Below are positions 21,570 to 27,336 of a DNA stretch of 27,336 bases, one piece after another. Below the pieces are notes generated by a model that saw only the letters and a list, made by a program, of their open reading frames with translations, did no database searches and had not been told where the DNA came from. A program made the position numbers and the translations under genes. Origin of the DNA: Prevotella sp. (GTDB lineage: Bacteria; Bacteroidota; Bacteroidia; Bacteroidales; Bacteroidaceae); contig JAEENF010000168.1 of assembly GCA_016283605.1 (NCBI GenBank), positions 1 through 27,336 on the forward strand, in the 5' to 3' direction. Position 1 is the first letter of the stretch, and each line of letters begins with the position of its first letter.

Positions 21570-23489
21570 ATGATTGTCTGTATTGCAGAGAAACCGAGTG
21601 TAGCTCGAGACATTGCACGCATTCTGGGGGCAAACAGTTCCCACGACGGCTATATGGAGGGCAACGGCTATCAGGTGACCTGGACCTTTGGTCACCTCTG
21701 TACGCTGAAAGAACCTGGCGACTACACCCAGTCGTGGAAGCCCTGGGCACTCACTCAATTGCCGATGGTACCCCAGCGTTTCGGCATCAAGCTCATCCCT
21801 GAGGCCCATATCACCAAACAATTTGCCATCATCGAGAAACTCATGCAGTCTGCCGACGGCATCGTGAACTGCGGTGATGCCGGACAAGAGGGTGAACTCA
21901 TTCAGCGCTGGGTGATGCAGAAGGCTCAGGCCAAGTGTCCGGTGAAACGACTCTGGATCTCCTCGATGACCGATGAGGCCATCCGCGAGGGCTTTTCAAA
22001 TCTGAAGGACCAAGGCGACTACCAGCCTCTATACCTCGCAGGCCTCTCGAGGGCCATCGGCGACTGGCTCTTAGGTATGAATGCCACACGACTTTACACC
22101 TTGAAATACGGTCAGAACCGTCAGGTACTGTCCATCGGACGTGTGCAAACCCCTACCCTTGCCCTTATTGTCAACCGTCAGAAGGAAATCGAGAACTTCA
22201 AGCCTGAACCTTACTGGGTGTTGGCAACAGTATATCGTGATACCACTTTCACCGCTACAAAGGGTAAATTCACCAGCAAGGAGGAAGGCGAGAAGGCCTT
22301 TGCCCTCATAGAGGGTAAGCCTTTTACAGTGACAAAGGTCGAGAAAAAGGAAGGCAAGGAACAGCCGCCGCAGCTCTACGACCTCACGTCGCTGCAGGTT
22401 GACTGCAACCGCAAATACTCCTTCTCTGCCGAGATGACACTCAACCTCATCCAGAGCCTTTACGAGAAGAAGTACACCACCTACCCTCGTGTTGACACGC
22501 AGTATCTCTCCGATGACATTTATCCCAAGTGCCCACAGACGATGAACGGTCTCTATCAGACCAAGTTTGCCGGTATTGCACCCTATGCGGAGCTGATAAA
22601 GCCCATTGGTGGCAAACCGTTGAAGAAGTCGAAGCGTGTCTTCGACACCTCTAAGGTCACTGATCACCATGCTATCATCCCCACAGGCGTCATCCCGCAG
22701 AATCTCACCGATGCCGAGCAGAAGGTCTTCGACCTCGTAGCCCGTCGCTTCATCGCCGTCTTCTTGCCCGACTGCAAGTTCTCCACGACCACCGTTCTCG
22801 GCGAGGTCATTGGTGAAGAGGATAAAGTAGAATTCAAGGTCACTGGTAAGGAAATCCTCGACCCCGGCTGGAGAGTAGTGCAAGGCAAGGTCTCTGAGAA
22901 ATCCGAGAATGCTGAAGAATCCGAGAATACTGAGAAAGCATCCGAGGCTGAGGAGCGTACCCTACCCACCTTCGTCAAAGGTGAATCAGGCGATCACAAG
23001 CCCACCCTTACCGAAAAGTGGACCACGCCTCCACCTTATTATAATGAGGCCTCTCTGCTGCGTGCGATGGAGACAGCCGGTAAGTTCGTCGAAGACGAGA
23101 CCCTCCGTGCCGCGATGAAGGAAAACGGCATCGGTCGTCCTTCTTCCCGAGCTGGCATCATCGAAACCCTCTTCAAACGCCACTATATCAAGCGCGACCG
23201 CAAGCGACTCATCGCCACACCCACAGGCATCGAGCTCATCGACCTCATCCGAGAAGAACTGCTGAAGAGTTGTGAGCTTACCGGTATTTGGGAGAAGAAA
23301 CTTCGCGACATTGAGCACCAGAAATATGATGCCGGACAGTTCATTGATGAACTCAAGGCTCAGGTGGCAGAGATTGTGAAGGAAGTGATGTCCGACAACA
23401 GCAACCGTCGCGTCACCGTGCTCTCCGATTCCGACTTGAAGAAGATCAAGTCACCAAAGACAAAGACAGAAACCCCTAAAACAGAATAA
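21570..23489 (+). CDS. topB: DNA topoisomerase III (type IA)
   Basis: Type IA enzyme that passes single strands through a transient break, used in decatenation and recombination. 639 aa. Toprim domain at residues 1-150 (IAEKPSVARDIARILG, acidic motif NCGDAGQEGELIQRWV). The catalytic Tyr305 is in TYPRVDTQYL. Later core motifs include HHAIIPTG and the C-terminal ENGIGRPSSRAGIIETLFKRHYI. No zinc fingers, in contrast with TopA. An acidic low-complexity insert at residues about 438-462 (SENAEESENTEK) comes from an 18-bp imperfect duplication at 22902-22937. deoD follows after 4 nt. No mobile-element genes are nearby, so it looks like the chromosomal copy. Confidence 0.94.
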   Translation: MIVCIAEKPSVARDIARILGANSSHDGYMEGNGYQVTWTFGHLCTLKEPGDYTQSWKPWALTQLPMVPQRFGIKLIPEAHITKQFAIIEKLMQSADGIVNCGDAGQEGELIQRWVMQKAQAKCPVKRLWISSMTDEAIREGFSNLKDQGDYQPLYLAGLSRAIGDWLLGMNATRLYTLKYGQNRQVLSIGRVQTPTLALIVNRQKEIENFKPEPYWVLATVYRDTTFTATKGKFTSKEEGEKAFALIEGKPFTVTKVEKKEGKEQPPQLYDLTSLQVDCNRKYSFSAEMTLNLIQSLYEKKYTTYPRVDTQYLSDDIYPKCPQTMNGLYQTKFAGIAPYAELIKPIGGKPLKKSKRVFDTSKVTDHHAIIPTGVIPQNLTDAEQKVFDLVARRFIAVFLPDCKFSTTTVLGEVIGEEDKVEFKVTGKEILDPGWRVVQGKVSEKSENAEESENTEKASEAEERTLPTFVKGESGDHKPTLTEKWTTPPPYYNEASLLRAMETAGKFVEDETLRAAMKENGIGRPSSRAGIIETLFKRHYIKRDRKRLIATPTGIELIDLIREELLKSCELTGIWEKKLRDIEHQKYDAGQFIDELKAQVAEIVKEVMSDNSNRRVTVLSDSDLKKIKSPKTKTETPKTE

Positions 23490-23493
23490 GCTT

Positions 23494-24201
23494 ATGAAAA
23501 AAACTCCAACGCCCCACATCGGGGCTCAGTACGGCGACATCGCCGAAACCGTAATCATGGCGGGCGATCCGCTACGTGTAAAACTGATGGCCGAGAAATA
23601 TCTCGACGATGCCGTGTGTTTTAACCAGGTTCGAGGCATGCTAGGTTATACCGGCACCTACAAAGGTAAGCGTGTCAGCGTGATGGGTCACGGCATGGGT
23701 ATGGCCTCTATCGGCATCTATACCTACGAGCTCTACAACTTCTATGGCGTCAAGACCATCATCCGCGTGGGTTCTGCCGGCAGTATCAACAACGACTTGC
23801 ACATTGGCGATCTGGCCATAGCCATGGGAGCATGTACCAACAGTAACTTCGCCGCCCAGTATGAACTACCTGGCGACTTTGCACCCATCGGCGATTTCGA
23901 CCTGATCCGTAAGGCCGTAGAGTCATGCGAGAACTTCGGCTATCACTACAAGGTTGGTAATGTACTGTCGTCAGACATGTTCTATCATGAGAACCCGCGT
24001 ACGGAAAAATGGATTAACATGGGTGTGCTCGCTGTCGAGATGGAGATTGCCGCCCTCTACATGAATGCCGCCCGCTCGGGCAACCGTGCCCTGGGCATCT
24101 GCACCATCTCCGACCACATCCTCACCGGTGAAGAGACCACCGCCGAAGAGCGTCAGAACAACTTCACCCACATGATGGACGTCGCTTTCTCGCTCATCTA
24201 A
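23494..24201 (+). CDS. deoD: Purine nucleoside phosphorylase, DeoD type
   Basis: Phosphorolysis of (deoxy)purine nucleosides to free base and (deoxy)ribose-1-phosphate in nucleotide salvage; hexameric in the DeoD family. 235 aa, the usual length. Motifs: TPHIGAQYGDIAETVIMAGDPLR (phosphate-binding Arg/Gly), GHGMGMASIGIYTYEL, RVGSAGSI, VLAVEMEIAALY (ribose site) and the catalytic TISDHILTGE Asp. Begins 4 nt after the topB stop with ATG 23494, probably co-transcribed. A 16-bp hairpin follows at 24251-24288. Confidence 0.96.
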   Translation: MKKTPTPHIGAQYGDIAETVIMAGDPLRVKLMAEKYLDDAVCFNQVRGMLGYTGTYKGKRVSVMGHGMGMASIGIYTYELYNFYGVKTIIRVGSAGSINNDLHIGDLAIAMGACTNSNFAAQYELPGDFAPIGDFDLIRKAVESCENFGYHYKVGNVLSSDMFYHENPRTEKWINMGVLAVEMEIAALYMNAARSGNRALGICTISDHILTGEETTAEERQNNFTHMMDVAFSLI

Positions 24202-24250
24202 GAGCCTCCGGCTAACGGCAAGTAGCTGCCAATCCCTCAGTAGAGATTAA

Positions 24251-24288
24251 GAATATAGCCGTAGGAATTCAATCCTACGGCTATATTC
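24251..24288. terminator. 16-bp perfect hairpin between convergent deoD and the lipoprotein gene
   Basis: GAATATAGCCGTAGGA (24251-24266) pairs exactly with its reverse complement at 24273-24288 around a 6-nt loop. No T-run follows on either strand. Its place between two convergent 3' ends suggests a bidirectional end signal or an mRNA 3' stabiliser. Confidence 0.55.
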
Positions 24289-24334
24289 GCATTCTGTATA
24301 ACAATCTGTTGACTATTGTTGTTCGCTGTGTGAA

Positions 24335-25660
24335 TTAATCCTCTACAGGCTCTTCACCCTCTTCGGTCAGCCAAGCAGCAGTAATAGGCTGTCTCTCTGC
24401 TTTCCAAGGCTTAGCCACTGAGAAGGCCACCATCAGAGGTATTTCGCCATTCTTCGGGAATGCCTCAATGAACTTGAAGCCATTCTTATCCTCTACCTGA
24501 ACAGAGACCTTAGAATTGTCTGTCGGATCCCAGCCAGAGATCTTGAACGAATCAATGATCATGCCGTAATCAATAGCCTTACCATCAGCACCAGTATTGA
24601 TCATATTACTAACTTGATCTGCGGGCTTTGACCATGATGTACCGCAAACAGTAATCGTGATGGGAAGCGTACCACCCAGAGCGCGAACGATGACCTCCTG
24701 TTCCTTATTCGTGTACTCAACAACATCGAACACGATATCATTGAAGTCGATATCACTGTTACCTACACCACCAAGGTCCTCTACGAAGAAACGCTTTGCA
24801 TAATAATAGGTAGGAGCCTCAATCTCATCAACCCACAGAACCAAGTCAGCATAGCTACCCTTATTATCACCTTTCTCGACTTTGAAGCCCCAGAAGGTAT
24901 AAACCTTATTATTGTACTCGTACTTGATCTCTACGAACTTATTAATCTTGTTGGCAGTTGCCTCGGTTTTGGTATCCTTCTTACCGGTAGTAACGGTAAA
25001 CCACACCGGAGAACCTGATTGGTTAATATTGTCAAAGCTAATGGCAGAAACGTGCTGGTCACTTACAACACCACGTGTACTGCCATTCGTTTTAATCTGT
25101 CTTAAAATATAGTTATTATTACCGCCAAGGTCTGCTCCAAGCGTATAATATTTATTACTAGGGCTGGGAGCGTCTGCACCTAAAGTGCGGAACTTATAGG
25201 TACCTTTAGGATTCCAGTCTTGTGGTGTGGCGGCTTTAATAAGACCTACGAGTTCATCGAAACCATTATCGAATATTTCATTTACCTTACTCTCATTCAT
25301 AGAGGTATTGCCGGTTTCATATTTCCAAGTATAGCCGTAGACATTATAACTTTCTGAGGGCCAGTCAGCTAAAGATTTGCCACCTCCGTTATCTTTATCC
25401 TTATCTTTATCCTTATCCTTAGGAGCACGAGTTTTGTGGCTGTTGCCTAAGGTAAAGTCCCAACTCTTATCTGAAGCTGGCTGACCGAACATGTTCACGA
25501 AGGTCTGCTGATACTGGGCTAAAGCCTTGGCGTGATTGAGTTCCTTGACATTGTTTTCATCATAAGGAGCATCGCTGCTGTGACTGCAGGACGAAAGAAC
25601 CATTGCACCGGTCATAGCGGTAGCAAGCAATAATACCTGAAAAAGACTTTTTTTAATCAT
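24335..25660 (-). CDS. Surface/periplasmic lipoprotein with DUF4842/LruC-like DFND motif
   Basis: 441 aa. Lipoprotein signal MIKKSLFQVLLLATAMTGAMVLSSC with lipobox Cys25. A motif QQTFVNMFGQPASDKSWDF (residues about 51-69) is common in secreted Prevotella/Bacteroides proteins. A KDKDKDKDKD linker (about 80-90) comes from hexamer repeats. The rest is beta-rich, with YYYAKRFFVEDLGGVGNSDIDFNDIVFDV: the D-x-D-F-N-D acidic string is typical of DUF4842/LruC and DUF4114 modules and looks like a divalent-metal loop. Function unknown. Divergent from the small outer-membrane protein at 25922. Base composition is more AT-rich than in the flanking housekeeping genes. Confidence 0.75.
   Translation of the reverse strand: MIKKSLFQVLLLATAMTGAMVLSSCSHSSDAPYDENNVKELNHAKALAQYQQTFVNMFGQPASDKSWDFTLGNSHKTRAPKDKDKDKDKDNGGGKSLADWPSESYNVYGYTWKYETGNTSMNESKVNEIFDNGFDELVGLIKAATPQDWNPKGTYKFRTLGADAPSPSNKYYTLGADLGGNNNYILRQIKTNGSTRGVVSDQHVSAISFDNINQSGSPVWFTVTTGKKDTKTEATANKINKFVEIKYEYNNKVYTFWGFKVEKGDNKGSYADLVLWVDEIEAPTYYYAKRFFVEDLGGVGNSDIDFNDIVFDVVEYTNKEQEVIVRALGGTLPITITVCGTSWSKPADQVSNMINTGADGKAIDYGMIIDSFKISGWDPTDNSKVSVQVEDKNGFKFIEAFPKNGEIPLMVAFSVAKPWKAERQPITAAWLTEEGEEPVED
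25389..25418 (-). repeat. Five hexamer repeats encoding (KD)5
   Basis: TTATCT/TTATCC units on the plus strand, five in a row. In frame in the lipoprotein gene; change in unit number adds or removes Lys-Asp pairs without a frameshift. Confidence 0.9.
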
Positions 25661-25704
25661 AAGTTTACTTTTTTAATACGTGTTGATAAGTTTTTTGTCG
25701 GCAG

Positions 25705-25735
25705 CAAAATTACTACTTTTTTCGGATAAAGCAAT
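25705..25735 (-). promoter_or_regulatory. Promoter of the lipoprotein gene
   Basis: -7 box TAATTTTG at 25705-25712 (minus) with ATTG, one base from TTTG, at 25732-25735, spacing 19 nt. Expected start near 25698, leader about 38 nt. Confidence 0.65.
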
Positions 25736-25829
25736 ATAAAAATCGGATTATTTTCAATATTTCACATTATTTAACTATTAAGCCCGCAACGAGGAAAGCG
25801 CAAAAGAAAATAAAAAATATCGACTTTTT

Positions 25830-25861
25830 TTTGGAACTTTCAGAATAAACCCTTATCTTTG
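25830..25861 (+). promoter_or_regulatory. Promoter of the small outer-membrane protein gene
   Basis: TTTG at 25830-25833, 20 nt, TATCTTTG at 25854-25861: a full Bacteroidetes consensus promoter. Expected start near 25868, leader about 54 nt. Confidence 0.8.
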
Positions 25862-25921
25862 CAGCTGAAAAGGTAAAGATTAATTTATTACACCAATTGT
25901 TTAACTCATAAATAACTACTA

Positions 25922-26707
25922 ATGATGAAGAAACTATTGTTTTTGTGCAGCATGATGCTGCTGGGCGTGACGACAGTGTCGGCACAGGAATTTGAACGTG
26001 GTATTTTCAACCGTCTAGGTGCCAATGCAGCCGTTGGTACCGAGGGCTTCTCTTTCGGATTGGCCACATGTATCACACCGTATCTGGAACTCAGTGCCGG
26101 TGTCAACTTCTTCCCCTCCGCAAAGGCCAAGGGCGATGTGAACATCAACGCCGGACAGGTTTCAATTCCCAACCTGAATACGCAGTCGATGGATGTCTAC
26201 AACCTGAGTAAGATCAAGCTCGAGGGTGACATGAAACGCACCACCTTCGACGTGAAGCTGAGCGGATATCCCTTTGGCAACAGTCTGGCGCTCTTCGTCG
26301 TTGCCGGTCTCTCGATGGGCGGCAAGGAGCTGGCTTCGCTTTCCGGACATAGCGACGAGGTGGCAAGAATCTACCGCGAACACCCGGAATATACGAAGGA
26401 GATCAGTGCCGAGGTCGACAAGTACAGCATTGTCATCGACCGTCAAGGTAATGCCGAGGGTGACATCCGTGCGAAGGCCGTTCGTCCTTATCTGGGCATT
26501 GGCTATGGTCGTCTGGTGCCGAAAAGCCGTGTAGGCTTCCGCGTAGAACTCGGCGCTCAGTTCCATGGCGACCTCGAAGTTTATCAGGGTGGCAAGAAGT
26601 TGGACGTGAACTCTGCCCTGAAGGGTGACGACGACATCTCAAAGATCATCGACAAACTGACGGTCTATCCCGTCCTGAAGTTCATGCTCACCACAAGAAT
26701 CCTCTAA
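25922..26707 (+). CDS. Outer-membrane beta-barrel protein, unknown function
   Basis: 261 aa with signal peptide MMKKLLFLCSMMLLGVTTVSAQ (cleavage after SAQ). The mature part alternates residues as a beta-barrel: GTEGFSFGLATCITPYLELSAGVNFF, TTFDVKLSGYPFGNSLALFVVAGLSMG, VRPYLGIGYGRLVP, VGFRVELGAQFHG and the final strand VYPVLKFMLTTRIL. A long soluble loop at about residues 140-180 (SGHSDEVARIYREHPEYTKEISAEVDKYSIVID) may face outside. I do not recognise the family. Tandem ATGs at 25922 and 25925; either could be used. It has a perfect promoter and its own terminator, so it is probably monocistronic. Confidence 0.82.
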   Translation: MMKKLLFLCSMMLLGVTTVSAQEFERGIFNRLGANAAVGTEGFSFGLATCITPYLELSAGVNFFPSAKAKGDVNINAGQVSIPNLNTQSMDVYNLSKIKLEGDMKRTTFDVKLSGYPFGNSLALFVVAGLSMGGKELASLSGHSDEVARIYREHPEYTKEISAEVDKYSIVIDRQGNAEGDIRAKAVRPYLGIGYGRLVPKSRVGFRVELGAQFHGDLEVYQGGKKLDVNSALKGDDDISKIIDKLTVYPVLKFMLTTRIL

Positions 26708-26730
26708 CATCACAAAGGTGATTCATAGTA

Positions 26731-26761
26731 AAGCCCCGCCAATTTGATTGACGGGGTTTTT
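26731..26761 (+). terminator. Intrinsic terminator of the outer-membrane protein gene
   Basis: CCCCG-C-CAAT pairs with ATTG-A-CGGGG around a TTG loop (one C/A mismatch), then TTTTT. Confidence 0.85.
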
Positions 26762-26787
26762 CTGTGTTAATCCGTGTGAATCCGTGG
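26761..26787 (+). repeat. Dispersed AATCYGYG decamer repeat, copy B
   Basis: TCTGTG, AATCCGTG, AATCCGTGG; matches the minus-strand copy at 685-710 in order and spacing. Lies between a terminator and the smalltalk-like stop codon. Confidence 0.6.
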
Positions 26788-26898
26788 CTAGAAGGGCCCG
26801 TAGCCCATACAACTCGTGGTTGTAATCGCTGTGACGAATGCCGTGAGCGCAGCTACTATCATCTTCACCGCAATCTCAATAATCCGATTCCTTTTCAT
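26788..26898 (-). CDS. Smalltalk-type small peptide (36 aa)
   Basis: A short gene reading MKRNRIIEIAVKMIVAALTA and on to TTTSCMGYGPF. It has a basic N-terminus, one hydrophobic helix (about residues 8-27) and a Cys in TTSCM that could act as a lipobox-like or terminal cysteine. This matches the smalltalk protein family of Bacteroidales, short peptides usually found right after an HU-like DNA-binding gene and before an N-acetylmuramoyl-L-alanine amidase, as I recall. The upstream gene here (41 nt away) may be such an HU-like protein, which would fit. No amidase follows in the window. Function unknown. Confidence 0.75.
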   Translation of the reverse strand: MKRNRIIEIAVKMIVAALTAFVTAITTTSCMGYGPF

Positions 26899-26939
26899 AG
26901 CAGAGTAATCATAATTATTAATCCTTAATTACTCCAGAA

Positions 26940-27336
26940 TCAGTTTTGATCGCCTTCCTCGGCATCGCTGCCCGAGTTAATCACCAGCGTCGAGGCCTGT
27001 GCCGGCATCTGGAACGTACCTACATACTCACCATCGTTCTCAGTCAGCGAGACGTTCGAACCGTTCAGCGTTGCGGTCGGGATCTGACCCTCGGCAGGCG
27101 TCACTGCGATGTAGACGTTAGCACCGCTCTCGAGTGAGTCACCACTGTTGATAGTCTCCTCGCTATCGTTCTTCACGGACGAGGTACCGCTACCACTCTT
27201 GGTGATGCTCAGGGCAAAACTAGTTGCCTGGTTCTGACTGTTGCCACCCTCGTTACCACTCTGAGAACCGCCCTGACTCTGGCTGCCGCCATTCTCTGCG
27301 TTCTGCGTGTTCTCGTCCTCAGGATCCTCCACGGTT
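26940..27336 (-). CDS. C-terminal part of a possible HU-like DNA-binding protein, 5' end beyond window
   Basis: Open to the right edge: 131 codons visible. First comes a low-complexity Ser/Gly/Gln/Asn linker (GGSQSQGGSQSGNEGGNSQNQ), then a ~70-residue beta-rich domain (FALSITKSGSGTSSVKNDSEETINSGDSLESGANVYIAVTPAEG ... ATLNGSNVSLTENDGEYVGTFQMPAQASTLVI) of Ig/DUF4469-like character, and an acidic end. A GTG at 27332 could be read as a start, but the frame stays open upstream and the sequence there is mid-protein, so the gene is cut by the edge. The HU-like identity rests on the tail architecture and the smalltalk neighbour; the HU fold itself is not visible. Confidence 0.55.
   Translation of the reverse strand, partial: TVEDPEDENTQNAENGGSQSQGGSQSGNEGGNSQNQATSFALSITKSGSGTSSVKNDSEETINSGDSLESGANVYIAVTPAEGQIPTATLNGSNVSLTENDGEYVGTFQMPAQASTLVINSGSDAEEGDQN

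Noticed and set aside
21570..24201. topB as a sign of an integrative element
   Set aside because: topB often travels with conjugative elements, but here it is followed 4 nt later by deoD and there are no tra, mob or integrase genes around.
26940..27332. Complete 130-aa gene starting at GTG 27332
   Set aside because: The frame is still open upstream of that GTG to the window edge, and the residues there are linker-like, so it is an internal valine of a truncated gene.

Overview
The window looks like the chromosome of a Bacteroidales bacterium, most likely Prevotella or a close relative. Four things point there. Promoters carry the Bacteroidetes -7 element TAnnTTTG, sometimes with a TTTG -33 box 20 nt upstream. 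Shine-Dalgarno sequences are almost absent. Several families are Bacteroidetes-typical (DUF4199, DUF6048/DUF6452-like, carboxypeptidase-regulatory plus OMP_b-brl barrel, smalltalk). The SRP RNA has the Bacteroidetes-style domain IV. I see no IS element, prophage, integrase or CRISPR array.

Layout. 1-2600: exonuclease III (minus, cut by the left edge), divergent from a half-size ABC exporter (plus). 2600-3780: a minus pair, a membrane-anchored TPR protein followed by ribH. 3957-5319: recF and a DUF721/DciA-like gene (plus); the second ends tail-to-tail with a 4-nt overlap on the next unit. 5316-10021: a minus operon of M3 peptidyl-dipeptidase, dCMP deaminase, CtpA-type S41 protease and 5-formyl-THF cyclo-ligase. 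10122-14460: a compact minus operon of six genes with ATGA overlaps: DUF4199 membrane protein, GT2 glycosyltransferase, DUF6452-like lipoprotein, DUF6048-like outer-membrane protein, ApbE flavin transferase, Crp/Fnr regulator. 14480-14793: divergent promoters inside a perfect 24-bp inverted repeat, then SRP RNA, tRNA-Thr(TGT) and a strong bidirectional terminator.

14792-21484 is the most regulon-like part. A minus operon encodes a TonB-receptor-like outer-membrane protein, a GH8 enzyme of the exo-oligoxylanase type and a secreted alpha/beta hydrolase. It is divergent from a LacI-family regulator, and the gap contains an 18-bp perfect palindrome of LacI-operator type. A terminator-like hairpin sits in the lacI leader. 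Together these suggest a small xylo-oligosaccharide system controlled by LacI without a SusC/SusD pair.

21570-24201: topoisomerase III and deoD (plus). 24335-26707: a DUF4842/LruC-like lipoprotein divergent from a small outer-membrane beta-barrel protein. 26788-27336: a 36-aa smalltalk-type peptide gene downstream of the 3' part of a gene, possibly HU-like, that runs off the right edge.

Two families of short dispersed repeats recur between genes: an in-phase AGTGAAa heptamer at four loci, and an AATCYGYG decamer at two loci. Both look like genome-wide repeats and merit a genome scan.
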